Shown here in pieces: positions 35,293 to 43,638 of a stretch of 64,000 bases of DNA. A model generated the notes under the pieces. That model was not told the DNA's origin and did not search any database. It saw only the letters and a program-made list of their open reading frames with translations. The DNA comes from Velocimicrobium porci (GTDB taxonomy: Bacteria; Bacillota; Clostridia; Lachnospirales; Lachnospiraceae). The stretch's first letter is position 1. The number at the start of each line of letters is the position of its first letter. A program made the position numbers and the translations under genes. Location: NCBI RefSeq assembly GCF_009696045.1, contig NZ_VUMT01000001.1, positions 186,001 through 250,000 on the forward strand, read 5' to 3'.

Positions 35293-35308
35293 AGATAAGT
35301 ACTCCTCT

Positions 35309-37366
35309 CTAAAAAATTAAGCTTCCAACCTGATATACCAAAACAGCCACAAACCATGCAACAATCAATTGAAAAAATGCTGCAAACATCGCCCATTTTG
35401 TAGAATTTAATTCTTTGCGAATCGTTGCAATTGTAGCGACACATGGAGTATACAAAAGACAAAATACCATTAACGCATAGGCATTCACTGCCGTAAATCC
35501 GGCTCCAGACAATACTGAATTCATTGCCATCATGCCTTCTTTCGAATTAATCGTTCCAACATTTAATAAAACGGTTAAACTAGAAACAACAACCTCCTTT
35601 GCCGCAATACCAGAAATCAAAGATAAACTAATCTGCCATAATCCAATACCAGCAGGTGCCAAAATTGGGACAAACCATTTTCCAATAATTGCTCCAAAAC
35701 TTTGGCTCATGTCCGTTGTAAGTCCATTCGGTCCAAAGTTAAGAATTGCCCAGACAACAATGGAAGCGACAAAAATCGTAGTACCTGCTTTTGTCAAATA
35801 ATCCTTTACCTTTTCCCATACATAAATAAAAATAGAATGTACATTTGGTGCTTTATATTCCGGTAATTCAATCAATAATGTATTAATTTCTTTCTTCTTT
35901 TCGAACGTATTCATAATAAGAGCAATAACAATGCCTACAACTAATCCAAGTACATACATAGAATAAGCTGCAAGTGCCGCATGTTTTTCAAAAAATAATT
36001 GAGAAAACAAAACATAAATCGGAAGTCTTGCACTACAGGACATAAAAGGAGTAATCAATACCGTTTTAAGCCGGTCTTTCGGATCTTCCAATGCCCGTGA
36101 AGCCATTACTGCCGGAACCGTACAGCCAAATCCTAAAAGCATAGGAATAAATGCACGACCAGACAATCCAATTTTCCCCATAAGTCCGTCCATAACATAA
36201 GCGACCCTAGACATATATCCACTGTCCTCTAACACAGCCAGTGCAAGAAACAGCATAAAAATATTTGGAAGAAATGATAAAATACCTCCAACACCGGCAA
36301 TAATTCCGTCCACAATCAGCGAAGTAAATACTTCCCCTGCCCCCATCCAAGAAAGTGCAAACAAAACCGTGTTCGAAAAGTTCTCTAATGCAATCTCAAA
36401 AACTCCTTTTAGTGCATCTCCAACAGTAAACGTAAGGAAAAAAACAATTCCCATAATTCCAAGAAAAATAGGCATTCCCCAAAAACGATTTGTAAGAATG
36501 TGATCTACCCGATCCGTTGCTTTCGCTTTAGAAGCCTTATTCACAACAACCTCTTCTATAATCTCTTCAATAAAATCATATTTCTGATTAATAATATCCG
36601 TTTCATAAGAACGATCCACAATATCACTTAAATCCAGCGGATATTTTCCCATAATCTCTTCATCCTGCTCCAGCATTTTAATCGCATGCCATCTTTCGTT
36701 CTTCAGGTCAGGATAAGCTTCCTTTAGCCTTGCTGAAATTTCATCAATCTTATCTTCAATCTCATCACTGTATACAACTGCATATTCCGAGTGATGCTGA
36801 TGGCGATGCTTTCCACTTTTCTCCTCATCCATCATATAATGATGATGCTCCAAATTACTGTCACTTATCTTCGCCTTATGATGAGCCACTGTATGCATCA
36901 AAATATCTAATCCCGTCTTCTTTCTTGCCGAAACCGGAATGCAGGGAACACCAAGCATTTCAGGAAGTCTGTGCAAATCAATCTCCATTCCTCTTTCTTC
37001 CACAATGTCCATCATATTTAATGCTAAAATAACAGGCTTCCCAAGCTCAATCAATTGCAGAGTCAGATAAAGATTTCTTTCTAAAGAAGAAGCATCTGCA
37101 ATATCAATAATTACATCAACTTCATCATCCAGAATATACTGTCTGCTTAATTTTTCCTCCATTGTATAAGAAGTAAGGCTATAAATTCCCGGAAGATCCA
37201 CAAGCTTAAACTTATGCTCATGGTACTTCATTGCACCTTCTTTTTTTTCAACAGTAACTCCCGGCCAATTGGCAACCTTTAGTTTTGCTCCCGTATACGC
37301 ATTAAAAAGCGTCGTCTTACCACAATTGGGATTTCCAATAAAGCCGACATTTAACTCTCGTTCCAT
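35309..37366 (-). CDS. feoB: Ferrous iron transport protein B
   Basis: GTP-driven Fe2+ importer in the membrane. The 685-aa protein has the G domain with GNPNCGKTTLFN (G1), DLPGIYSLTSY (G3), NMMD (G4) and SARKKTG (G5), then a GDI region. A His-rich insertion (HRHQHHSEY) lies near residue 185. Gate motifs LGFGCTVPAVMASR and MSCSARLPIYVL lie near 415-450 within about 8 to 10 helices. It lies 5 bp after feoA. Confidence 0.96.
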   Translation of the reverse strand: MERELNVGFIGNPNCGKTTLFNAYTGAKLKVANWPGVTVEKKEGAMKYHEHKFKLVDLPGIYSLTSYTMEEKLSRQYILDDEVDVIIDIADASSLERNLYLTLQLIELGKPVILALNMMDIVEERGMEIDLHRLPEMLGVPCIPVSARKKTGLDILMHTVAHHKAKISDSNLEHHHYMMDEEKSGKHRHQHHSEYAVVYSDEIEDKIDEISARLKEAYPDLKNERWHAIKMLEQDEEIMGKYPLDLSDIVDRSYETDIINQKYDFIEEIIEEVVVNKASKAKATDRVDHILTNRFWGMPIFLGIMGIVFFLTFTVGDALKGVFEIALENFSNTVLFALSWMGAGEVFTSLIVDGIIAGVGGILSFLPNIFMLFLALAVLEDSGYMSRVAYVMDGLMGKIGLSGRAFIPMLLGFGCTVPAVMASRALEDPKDRLKTVLITPFMSCSARLPIYVLFSQLFFEKHAALAAYSMYVLGLVVGIVIALIMNTFEKKKEINTLLIELPEYKAPNVHSIFIYVWEKVKDYLTKAGTTIFVASIVVWAILNFGPNGLTTDMSQSFGAIIGKWFVPILAPAGIGLWQISLSLISGIAAKEVVVSSLTVLLNVGTINSKEGMMAMNSVLSGAGFTAVNAYALMVFCLLYTPCVATIATIRKELNSTKWAMFAAFFQLIVAWFVAVLVYQVGSLIF

Positions 37367-37371
37367 TAATC

Positions 37372-37602
37372 CTACACCCCCTCAATAACAATAGAAGCTG
37401 CAATCTTCTTTCCAATCGCCAGCCTGGTCCCACGAACCATAAATATAACAGAACCACTTTTCTTATTATTTAACACTTTAATCGTAGTCCCTTTCGTAAG
37501 ACCAAGTGCCTCAAGACGAATCTGCGTCATTCCATTCAGCGTTAAATCTTCCACCTTATAACTCTCTCCAATTTTTCCTTCTAGTAATGTCATATATTCC
37601 AC
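37372..37602 (-). CDS. feoA: Ferrous iron transport protein A
   Basis: A 76-aa SH3-like cytosolic partner of FeoB. It has the family landmarks MTLLEGKIGESYKVE, MTQIRLEALGLTKGTTIKVL and VMVRGTRLAIGKKIAASI, with MVRGTRLAIGKK the best conserved part. It is the first gene of the feoA-feoB-Cys-rich operon and lies downstream of a perfect Fur box at 37628-37642. Confidence 0.95.
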   Translation of the reverse strand: MEYMTLLEGKIGESYKVEDLTLNGMTQIRLEALGLTKGTTIKVLNNKKSGSVIFMVRGTRLAIGKKIAASIVIEGV

Positions 37603-37627
37603 TCTTTCTCAAACGAAGTATGTTTAT

Positions 37628-37642
37628 TGATAATAATTATCA
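37628..37642 (-). promoter_or_regulatory. Fur box upstream of feoA
   Basis: TGATAATAATTATCA is an exact 7-1-7 inverted repeat, the classic Fur site. It lies 26 bp before the feoA start codon, just downstream of the predicted -10, where repressor binding would block initiation. Confidence 0.92.
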
Positions 37643-37653
37643 TTTACAATATA

Positions 37654-37682
37654 AGAATATAATGCTTTATCTGATTTGTCAA
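37654..37682 (-). promoter_or_regulatory. feoAB promoter
   Basis: TTGACA (37677-37682) with TATTCT at 17 bp or TATATT at 15 bp downstream on the minus strand. The Fur box follows immediately. Confidence 0.7.
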
Positions 37683-37697
37683 TGGAAGATTTAAAAC

Positions 37698-38324
37698 CTA
37701 CTGCTCCCTTTCTATTTTAGAAAAGACACATCCACAATAATCCTGTCGATACAAATTATAATCTTTTGACAACTCAATTGACCGTTTATACCCATTCCTC
37801 TTCTTAAAGTCAGAAGGCAAAAAAGCTATCTGATACTCCTCCTGAAGCCGAAAACCAATTTCATTTAGCTTCGCCGCATTTTTATGAGGGCTAATGGACA
37901 ACGTTGTAGTAAAGTAATCAAATCCTCTCGCCTTAGCTTCCATCGCAGCCTCCCGTAATCTCAATTCATAGCACCGGAAACATCGCTCTCCCCCTTCCGG
38001 AACCTTTTCCAAGCCTTTCGCCATATCAAAAAACACTTCCGGATGATACTCCCCTTCCACAAAAGAAACCTTATGTGCCACAGGAAGCTCTCCAATCAAT
38101 CGAATCTGCTCTAAAACCCTCTTCTGATACTCCTCTTTTGGTGAGATATTCGGATTAAAATAAAAAACTGTAATATCAAAAAAATCAGCCAAATACTCCA
38201 GACAATAGCTACTGCATGGAGCACAACAACTATGCAAAAACAAAGACTTAACTTCACCCGTCCCCAAGTTCTGCTCAATAATCTTCTCTAATTCTTTCTG
38301 GTAATTCACCTGTACTTTATTCAA
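37698..38324 (-). CDS. queH: Epoxyqueuosine reductase QueH
   Basis: Last step of queuosine tRNA modification, reducing epoxyqueuosine, as the non-QueG family. The 208-aa protein has the Fe-S and metal cysteine motifs LHSCCAPCSSYCLEYL near 29-44, GERCFRCYELRLREAA near 112-127, and a C-terminal YRQDYCGCVFS near 192. The spacing of these cysteine groups is diagnostic of the DUF208 family. No other queuosine genes are in the window. Confidence 0.92.
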   Translation of the reverse strand: MNKVQVNYQKELEKIIEQNLGTGEVKSLFLHSCCAPCSSYCLEYLADFFDITVFYFNPNISPKEEYQKRVLEQIRLIGELPVAHKVSFVEGEYHPEVFFDMAKGLEKVPEGGERCFRCYELRLREAAMEAKARGFDYFTTTLSISPHKNAAKLNEIGFRLQEEYQIAFLPSDFKKRNGYKRSIELSKDYNLYRQDYCGCVFSKIEREQ

Positions 38325-38428
38325 AACATTCTCAATCCTTCCTAACTTAAAAATTACTCTTCCCCCATTATACCTTCAAGCTATCTTAAAAACCACCAAA
38401 AATTATTTTCTGTTTTTTTTCAAAAATC

Positions 38429-38455
38429 TGAAGACAATCCACCTACACTCTCGTT
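38429..38455 (+). promoter_or_regulatory. ECF-type promoter, probably autoregulated
   Basis: TGAAGA (38429-38434) and CGTT (38452-38455) with a 17-bp spacer resemble the TGAAAC-N16/17-CGT sites used by extracytoplasmic sigma factors. TATAAT overlaps at 38455-38460. The start would fall near 38462. Confidence 0.6.
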
Positions 38456-38462
38456 ATAATAA

Positions 38463-39011
38463 ATGAAAACAACAGAGGAGGTGGAAATAATCAAATCAGA
38501 AGACCAGCAGTTGTCAGAATGGATTGACCAATATGAAAACTTAATTTTCTCAATATGTTATAAGCTAACCAATAATTATTTTGACGCTGAAGACCTAACA
38601 CAAGAAACGTTTCTTTTGGCTTACCAGCACCTTTCCACCTTTGACGGCAATAATGAACGAGCCTGGATTTCCAAAATAGCCACAAACAAATGTCTTGACT
38701 ATTTAAAATGTGCAAAACGGCGCTCCCTTCCTACAGAGGATACTTATTTTAAGGCAATGAAAAGCAACTTACCAACACCGTTAGAGAGCGTATTAGAAAC
38801 GGATACCAAAAGCCGTTTATTATCCACCTGTCAATCCTTAAAAGACCCTTACAGGCAAGTTGCAATTGATTATTTTTATAAGGAAATGACTGCAAAAGAA
38901 ATGGCAAATCAATATGGAAAAAACTTAAAAACCATACAGACACAAATCTATCGTGCAAAAAGTATGATGAAAAAGCTGTGGGGAAAGGAGATGGAATATG
39001 AGTCAAAATAA
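38463..39011 (+). CDS. ECF RNA polymerase sigma factor
   Basis: A 182-aa ECF sigma factor with region 2 (NYFDAEDLTQETFLLAY and WISKIATNKCLDYL, about residues 38-85) and region 4 (YKEMTAKEMANQYGKNLKTIQ, about 138-160). The annotated ATG is close to the predicted mRNA start and has no RBS. The perfect SD AGGAGGTG lies at 38476-38483 inside the frame, pointing to AUA (38487) or AUC (38490) as start, which is unusual. The anti-sigma gene overlaps the end by 14 bp. Confidence 0.88.
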   Translation: MKTTEEVEIIKSEDQQLSEWIDQYENLIFSICYKLTNNYFDAEDLTQETFLLAYQHLSTFDGNNERAWISKIATNKCLDYLKCAKRRSLPTEDTYFKAMKSNLPTPLESVLETDTKSRLLSTCQSLKDPYRQVAIDYFYKEMTAKEMANQYGKNLKTIQTQIYRAKSMMKKLWGKEMEYESK

Positions 39012-39507
39012 CACACATATCACACAAGAAGAATTAACACGATTTCATAATAATAGGCTGTCAGAACAGGAGCTTACCACCTTCCTGCAACATATTGCAG
39101 AATGTACTTATTGTGCAGATCAATTTGCCGAGAGCTTCGAACCAGTCCTCATTCCTGCACCTGCCAATCTAAAAGAACAGATTCTGACAAAGGCAAAACA
39201 AAAAGAGCGGATTTCCAAACCATTCAGGCAAGTTTCTGCCAAGAAACAATTTTTCTTATACAGTACAAAAGTATGCGTTGCAATGTGCGGAGCACTTATT
39301 TTATTATTTACAATTTCATCTGGAAGCAGACCAACCATACAAGCTCTAAAAGAAAAGAAAGCATCGGTACAAACACAGAAGGAATTAGAAACAACAAAAT
39401 CATTTACTTCTTCGATTAATACTTCGATGAATGCTTTCGCCACACAAATCAACAACCATATGAGTTCAATTGTTTCTGACACTGCAAGGGAAAAAAACGC
39501 TCAGTAG
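38998..39507 (+). CDS. Anti-sigma factor with N-terminal zinc finger
   Basis: A 169-aa membrane anti-sigma factor. The N-terminal zinc-finger-type motif HIAECTYC (His-X3-Cys-X2-Cys) near residue 32-39 is typical of ZAS anti-sigma domains, and one transmembrane segment lies near 90-107. A Thr/Ser/Gln-rich extracytoplasmic tail follows. It overlaps the ECF sigma gene by 14 bp, so it should hold that sigma at the membrane. Confidence 0.85.
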   Translation: MSQNNTHITQEELTRFHNNRLSEQELTTFLQHIAECTYCADQFAESFEPVLIPAPANLKEQILTKAKQKERISKPFRQVSAKKQFFLYSTKVCVAMCGALILLFTISSGSRPTIQALKEKKASVQTQKELETTKSFTSSINTSMNAFATQINNHMSSIVSDTAREKNAQ

Positions 39508-39638
39508 AAAATAAATGAAACCGTAACATCCTAAGATTAAAAGAATAAAAAAGAAAGGATATATGCAGCTACCACCTTTTAATCTTATTCAAGGACAAAA
39601 TCACTTATATTTTATAGTAATGCTGCATTGGTACTATC

Positions 39639-40193
39639 ATGGTAAAAAGAAAAAGCAAATTTTTAACGTTCTGGCTCTCTATGATTCCGGGCGTCGGACA
39701 AATGTATCTTGGATTTATGAAACAGGGACTTTCAATTCTTACGGCTACCTGCCTATTGTCTTTTCTTTCCATTTGGTTGGAAATAGGAGCATTAATGATT
39801 TTTTTTCCAATCATATGGTTTTATAGCTTTTTTGATGCGATTAACAAGAACTCCATGTGCGATGAGGACTTTTATGCACTAGAAGATGATTACTGTTTCC
39901 ACTTAGAAGAAATATCAGCTTTACTCGCTCGAATAATACACGGAAAACAAAAACTCATTTTAGCAATTCTCCTCATTTTTGTTGGTGCAGATATTTTGCT
40001 GAAAAACTTCATGTATTATCTTAGAATACTATTTGGCTGGGATTTTGTAAATGTACTTGACATGTATATCGGAAGACTTCCACAACTGTTATTTGCATTA
40101 TTTATTATTTTAGTCGGTATTTCTTTAATTAAAGGGAAAAAAATCGAATTGAAACAGTTAGAAAATAAGGAGGATAATCATGAAAACGCATAA
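39639..40193 (+). CDS. Membrane protein with N-terminal TM2-like domain
   Basis: A 184-aa multi-pass protein. The N-terminal segment SKFLTFWLSMIPGVGQMYLGFMKQGLSI fits a TM2 domain (cited by its landmarks IPGVGQMYLG). A soluble acidic loop (about 66-95) is followed by two or three further helices and a charged tail. It probably belongs to the ECF operon as an output gene. The N-terminus lacks a strong RBS; an overlapping 87-codon frame starting at 39563 has one (AAAGGA) but no family resemblance. Function unknown. Confidence 0.72.
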   Translation: MVKRKSKFLTFWLSMIPGVGQMYLGFMKQGLSILTATCLLSFLSIWLEIGALMIFFPIIWFYSFFDAINKNSMCDEDFYALEDDYCFHLEEISALLARIIHGKQKLILAILLIFVGADILLKNFMYYLRILFGWDFVNVLDMYIGRLPQLLFALFIILVGISLIKGKKIELKQLENKEDNHENA

Positions 40194-40482
40194 AATTGGA
40201 ACATTTACTTTAGGAATTACACTGATTTTGTTTGGAATTTTATTTCTTCTTCATGTTTTTGCAATTCCGATTTCCTATGAGCTTATTTTAAAGCTCTGGC
40301 CAATTATGTTCATTTTTCTAGGGACGGAAATACTATATCACTACTTTCGATTTCGTGATGAACCATTATCAATCAATGGTGGCTCCATCTTTATCTTGTT
40401 TCTAGTTGGTTGTTTTTCCGCTTTTATGGCATTTGCAGAATTATTCTTCGAATATACAAAATCCGCTTCCGTTTATTGGTAA
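40180..40482 (+). CDS. LiaI/LiaF-like small membrane protein
   Basis: A 100-aa protein with three hydrophobic segments (about 9-28, 31-50 and 70-90) resembling the LiaI-LiaF transmembrane domain found in envelope stress systems. It overlaps the TM2-type gene by 14 bp, so the two are coupled. Proteins of this type are induced by cell envelope stress in Firmicutes; the specific action is unknown. Confidence 0.7.
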   Translation: MKTHKIGTFTLGITLILFGILFLLHVFAIPISYELILKLWPIMFIFLGTEILYHYFRFRDEPLSINGGSIFILFLVGCFSAFMAFAELFFEYTKSASVYW

Positions 40483-40527
40483 GATTTCATTTACTGCCAT
40501 TCAAAATTAATGGTGATTAACCTAATA

Positions 40528-40577
40528 AGGATGTGACTAAATTAGGAAAGTAACTCTTCCTAATTTAGTCACATCCT
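40528..40577. terminator. Strong bidirectional terminator after the ECF operon
   Basis: A 21-bp perfect stem, AGGATGTGACTAAATTAGGA plus one A on each arm, around an 8-nt loop (40528-40577). It lies between the plus-strand ECF operon and the convergent larE gene. Plus-strand CTTATTTT follows. Confidence 0.88.
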
Positions 40578-40603
40578 CTTATTTTAATAAGAAACAATAC
40601 CTG

Positions 40604-41449
40604 CTAGTTATTATTCATACTCCCACTTCTATAACCTTCCAAATCCAATGTAATATAAGAAAATCCCAATTCTTTCATGTAATCTGTAACTTCCGTCTGT
40701 ATTCCATTCGAAAAAAGCCTGTCCTGTTCCTCTGGCAAAAGTTCAAGTCTTACCAAACGATTGCTTGGATAAACTCTCACTCGCATTTGAGAAAAACCTT
40801 TTTCTCTTAAAAAACGTTCTGCTTTTTCCACCTTACAAAGCAATTCTTTTGTAATCGTTTCTCCATAAGGAATACGACTTGCAAGACATGCAAATGATGG
40901 TTTATTCCAAGTTGCAAGTCCAAACTTTCTTGATAAATACCGAATCTCATCTTTTGTCAACTGACAGACTCTTAAAGGACTAAGTATTTTTTCTTCCTCT
41001 AATGCTTTTCTTCCCGGTCGGTAATCTCTCTCATCATCTAAATTAGTTCCTTCCACTACAAGCGAAATTCCATACTTTAAAGCTGTCTGCTTCATTTGTT
41101 TCATCAATTCCGTTTTGCAATAATAGCAACGTTCTTTCGGATTTTGAACAAATTCCTTTACCGAAAACACATTAAAAGGAATCTTAACAAGATTGATTTT
41201 CTCTTTTTTGCAAAACTGTTCTGCCTCAAACTCCTCTTCTTTTGTCAATACATCACTTATTGCTATAAATGCGACTACATTTTCTCCCAAAACCTCTTTA
41301 GCAGCTTTTAATAAAAAAGTAGAGTCAACACCGCCGGAAAAAGCTACCGCAATTTTTTCAAGTGATAATAAATAGCTTTTTAATTTTTCATATTTTTCTT
41401 CTGCATTTTTCTCTAATACAGAAACCAATTTTTTATTTTCCATAACCAA
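40604..41449 (-). CDS. larE: LarE-type sulfur transferase (nickel-pincer cofactor)
   Basis: Sulfur transferase of lactate-racemase nickel-pincer cofactor synthesis. The 281-aa protein has a PP-loop AVAFSGGVDSTFLLKAA near 33, the Cys pair RCYYCKTEL near 107, and SFACLASRIPYGE near 176. Three cysteines arranged like this suggest the Fe-S-recycling LarE class rather than the sacrificial single-Cys class, by memory of the family. It overlaps maf by 17 bp. No larA, larB or larC is in the window. Confidence 0.88.
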   Translation of the reverse strand: MVMENKKLVSVLEKNAEEKYEKLKSYLLSLEKIAVAFSGGVDSTFLLKAAKEVLGENVVAFIAISDVLTKEEEFEAEQFCKKEKINLVKIPFNVFSVKEFVQNPKERCYYCKTELMKQMKQTALKYGISLVVEGTNLDDERDYRPGRKALEEEKILSPLRVCQLTKDEIRYLSRKFGLATWNKPSFACLASRIPYGETITKELLCKVEKAERFLREKGFSQMRVRVYPSNRLVRLELLPEEQDRLFSNGIQTEVTDYMKELGFSYITLDLEGYRSGSMNNN

Positions 41450-42029
41450 TTAAATTAATTCCTTCTTGTTTTAAACGTTGACAAATAGAAGCAATCGGAA
41501 ATCCTACGACATTGTAATAGTCGCCTTCTAATCTTCCGATATATGGAGAAAATTTACCTTGAATTGCATAGGCTCCCGCTTTATCGAGTGGCTCTTTTGT
41601 AGCCACATAAGCCTCAATCTCTGTCCTACTCATTTTCAAAACAGAAACCTTTGTTCCAACAGAAAAATTAATTTTCTTTATTTCATCTTTTGTTTGAATT
41701 ACCAATGCAACACCTGTATATACCTCATGTGTTTTTCCCTGAAGTTCTTCTAACATACGACACGCGTCTTCTTCGCTTTTTGGTTTTCCAAGAATCTTTC
41801 CCTCGCTCGCAACTACAGTATCTGCCCCAATCACAAGCACATCATTCTGCTCCTTTAATTCTTCAAAAACTGCGGATGCCTTCATCAGTGATAGTTCTTT
41901 TACTACTTCTTCCGGTACTGTACTTGTTATCACCTCTTCTTTCTTACAAGCCTTTACCTCATATTCCGCTTCAATTAAATCCATAATCTCTCTTCTTCTT
42001 GGTGAACCTGATGCTAATACTATTCTCAT
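41433..42029 (-). CDS. maf: Maf nucleotide pyrophosphatase
   Basis: A 198-aa dTTP/UTP-type pyrophosphatase that hydrolyses modified or non-canonical nucleotides and is linked to septum formation. It has the opening LASGSPRRREIMDLI, then VLVIGADTVVASEGKILGKPKSEEDA with the catalytic Asp, and GAYAIQGKFSPYIGRLEGDYYNVVGFP near 150. The C-terminal region overlaps larE. Confidence 0.94.
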   Translation of the reverse strand: MRIVLASGSPRRREIMDLIEAEYEVKACKKEEVITSTVPEEVVKELSLMKASAVFEELKEQNDVLVIGADTVVASEGKILGKPKSEEDACRMLEELQGKTHEVYTGVALVIQTKDEIKKINFSVGTKVSVLKMSRTEIEAYVATKEPLDKAGAYAIQGKFSPYIGRLEGDYYNVVGFPIASICQRLKQEGINLIGYGK

Positions 42030-42095
42030 TGACTTAACTCCTCTATTAATTCTTCTTTCTTGTTATCTTTTCCCAATTTCTTTCATATTAAAAGC

Positions 42096-43442
42096 TTAGC
42101 TATAACGATTAATCCAATTTGACTTTTTCGAATAAATAAAAACTGTTATGATTGCTGTAATCCAGCTTACCGGATATCCCCAAAGAACCGTATCTAATTT
42201 ATGAATAACCGGCATCATCGCAAAAATCCAAACCATACGAACACCGCATAAGTTTGCAACCATCATAACCATTGATGCAAATGGTTTTCCTGCTCCACGA
42301 AATGCTCCGCAATATACATTAACAATCGCAATAAATATATAAAATGGTACTAAAATATGCAGCATAATCATTCCATTATTTATTACATTTGCTTCTTTTG
42401 TAAAGAAAGATAAAATATTTTCTCCAAACACAAATAAAATAATTGACATTATTAATACGTAACTCGCACTGATTATGTTAGTAACACGGATTCCCTTCTT
42501 AACACGATCGGTTTTTCCGGCACCAATATTTTGTCCGACAAATGTCATGATTGCCATACTAAAACTCACAATCGGAAGCATAACAAAACCATCTATTTTT
42601 GTATAAGCACCACAACCAGCCATTGCCGAGTCACCAAAACTGTTAATATTTGCCTGTACAATGACATTGGATAACGATACAATCGAGTTCTGAATTCCTG
42701 TCGGAACACCATAAGCAATAACTCTCATTGCCATACGCCTGTCAATCTTTAATTGTTTTGGAATAATCCGAAAGCTCCCTTTGCTCTTCATTAACTTAAT
42801 CATAACGCAAAGGCAAGAAACTGCCTGAGAAATTACTGTGGCAATTCCAACACCTTCAACACCTCTATGAAGAACTACAACAAAAACAATATCTAATACA
42901 ATATTAACAACGGACGCAACACATAGGTAATATAACGGATTTTTTGAATCTCCAACCGCACGTAAAATTCCTGCTCCCATGTTATAGACTAAGTTAAATA
43001 CACTTCCTAAGAAAAAAATTTTTAAATATAAAACAGAACTAGACATAACGGATTCTGGTGTACCCATAAGCCGAAGCAGTGCAGGTGCAAAAAGGATTCC
43101 TACAATCGTTAAAATAAGCCCTCCAATAATACTTAATGTAATCGAGGTATGTACTGCCCATCTAAGCTTTTCTTCCTTTTGACCACCATAATACTGAGCT
43201 ATTAAAACACCTGCACCAGTAGCAATTCCAACAAATAATCCTACAATTAAATTAACTAGCGAACCACTTGAACCTACCGCTGCCAGTGCCTCTTTTCCAA
43301 CATAGTTACCTACCACGATAGAATCTACCGTGTTATATAATTGTTGAAATACATTTCCGATAATTAAAGGAATGGAAAAGAAAATAACTTGTCTCCATAT
43401 ATTTCCTTCTGTCATCAATATGTCTTGTTTCTTTTGTTCCAC
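42096..43442 (-). CDS. MATE family efflux transporter (second copy)
   Basis: A 448-aa multidrug/cation antiporter with 12 helices. It opens MTEGNIWRQVIFFSIPLIIGNVFQQLYNTVDS (landmarks EGNIWRQVIFFSIP and NTVDSIVVGN) with the Asp of helix 1, has GVLIAQYYGGQKEEKLR near 82, and the second-half FVGQNIGAGKTDRVKKGI. It is of the NorM/DinF-like branch and unrelated by neighbourhood to the MATE gene at 8032. Substrate unknown. Confidence 0.93.
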   Translation of the reverse strand: MEQKKQDILMTEGNIWRQVIFFSIPLIIGNVFQQLYNTVDSIVVGNYVGKEALAAVGSSGSLVNLIVGLFVGIATGAGVLIAQYYGGQKEEKLRWAVHTSITLSIIGGLILTIVGILFAPALLRLMGTPESVMSSSVLYLKIFFLGSVFNLVYNMGAGILRAVGDSKNPLYYLCVASVVNIVLDIVFVVVLHRGVEGVGIATVISQAVSCLCVMIKLMKSKGSFRIIPKQLKIDRRMAMRVIAYGVPTGIQNSIVSLSNVIVQANINSFGDSAMAGCGAYTKIDGFVMLPIVSFSMAIMTFVGQNIGAGKTDRVKKGIRVTNIISASYVLIMSIILFVFGENILSFFTKEANVINNGMIMLHILVPFYIFIAIVNVYCGAFRGAGKPFASMVMMVANLCGVRMVWIFAMMPVIHKLDTVLWGYPVSWITAIITVFIYSKKSNWINRYS

Positions 43443-43638
43443 ACGGATGCCTCCTTTTTTACTTCAAATCAACTTTCTCTGCCGTAAAAAATATCTTAGT
43501 AAAATAACTTCTATTCTAATATTCTAACACACTCAAAAATGAATTGAAATGATGAAAGTATACAACAAAAAACTATTTTATAGTAACTTTTCCATTAATA
43601 ATACAAAAGATGAAAGAAACAAGCATCTATCTAAGCTA

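Noticed and set aside
39563-39826. 87-codon plus-strand frame with a good RBS before the TM2-type gene
   Set aside because: Its residues after about 25 run in another frame of a clear TM2 domain, so it is more likely non-coding or only a short translated leader; a frameshifted N-terminus is possible but the ATG at 39639 matches the expected TM2 opening.
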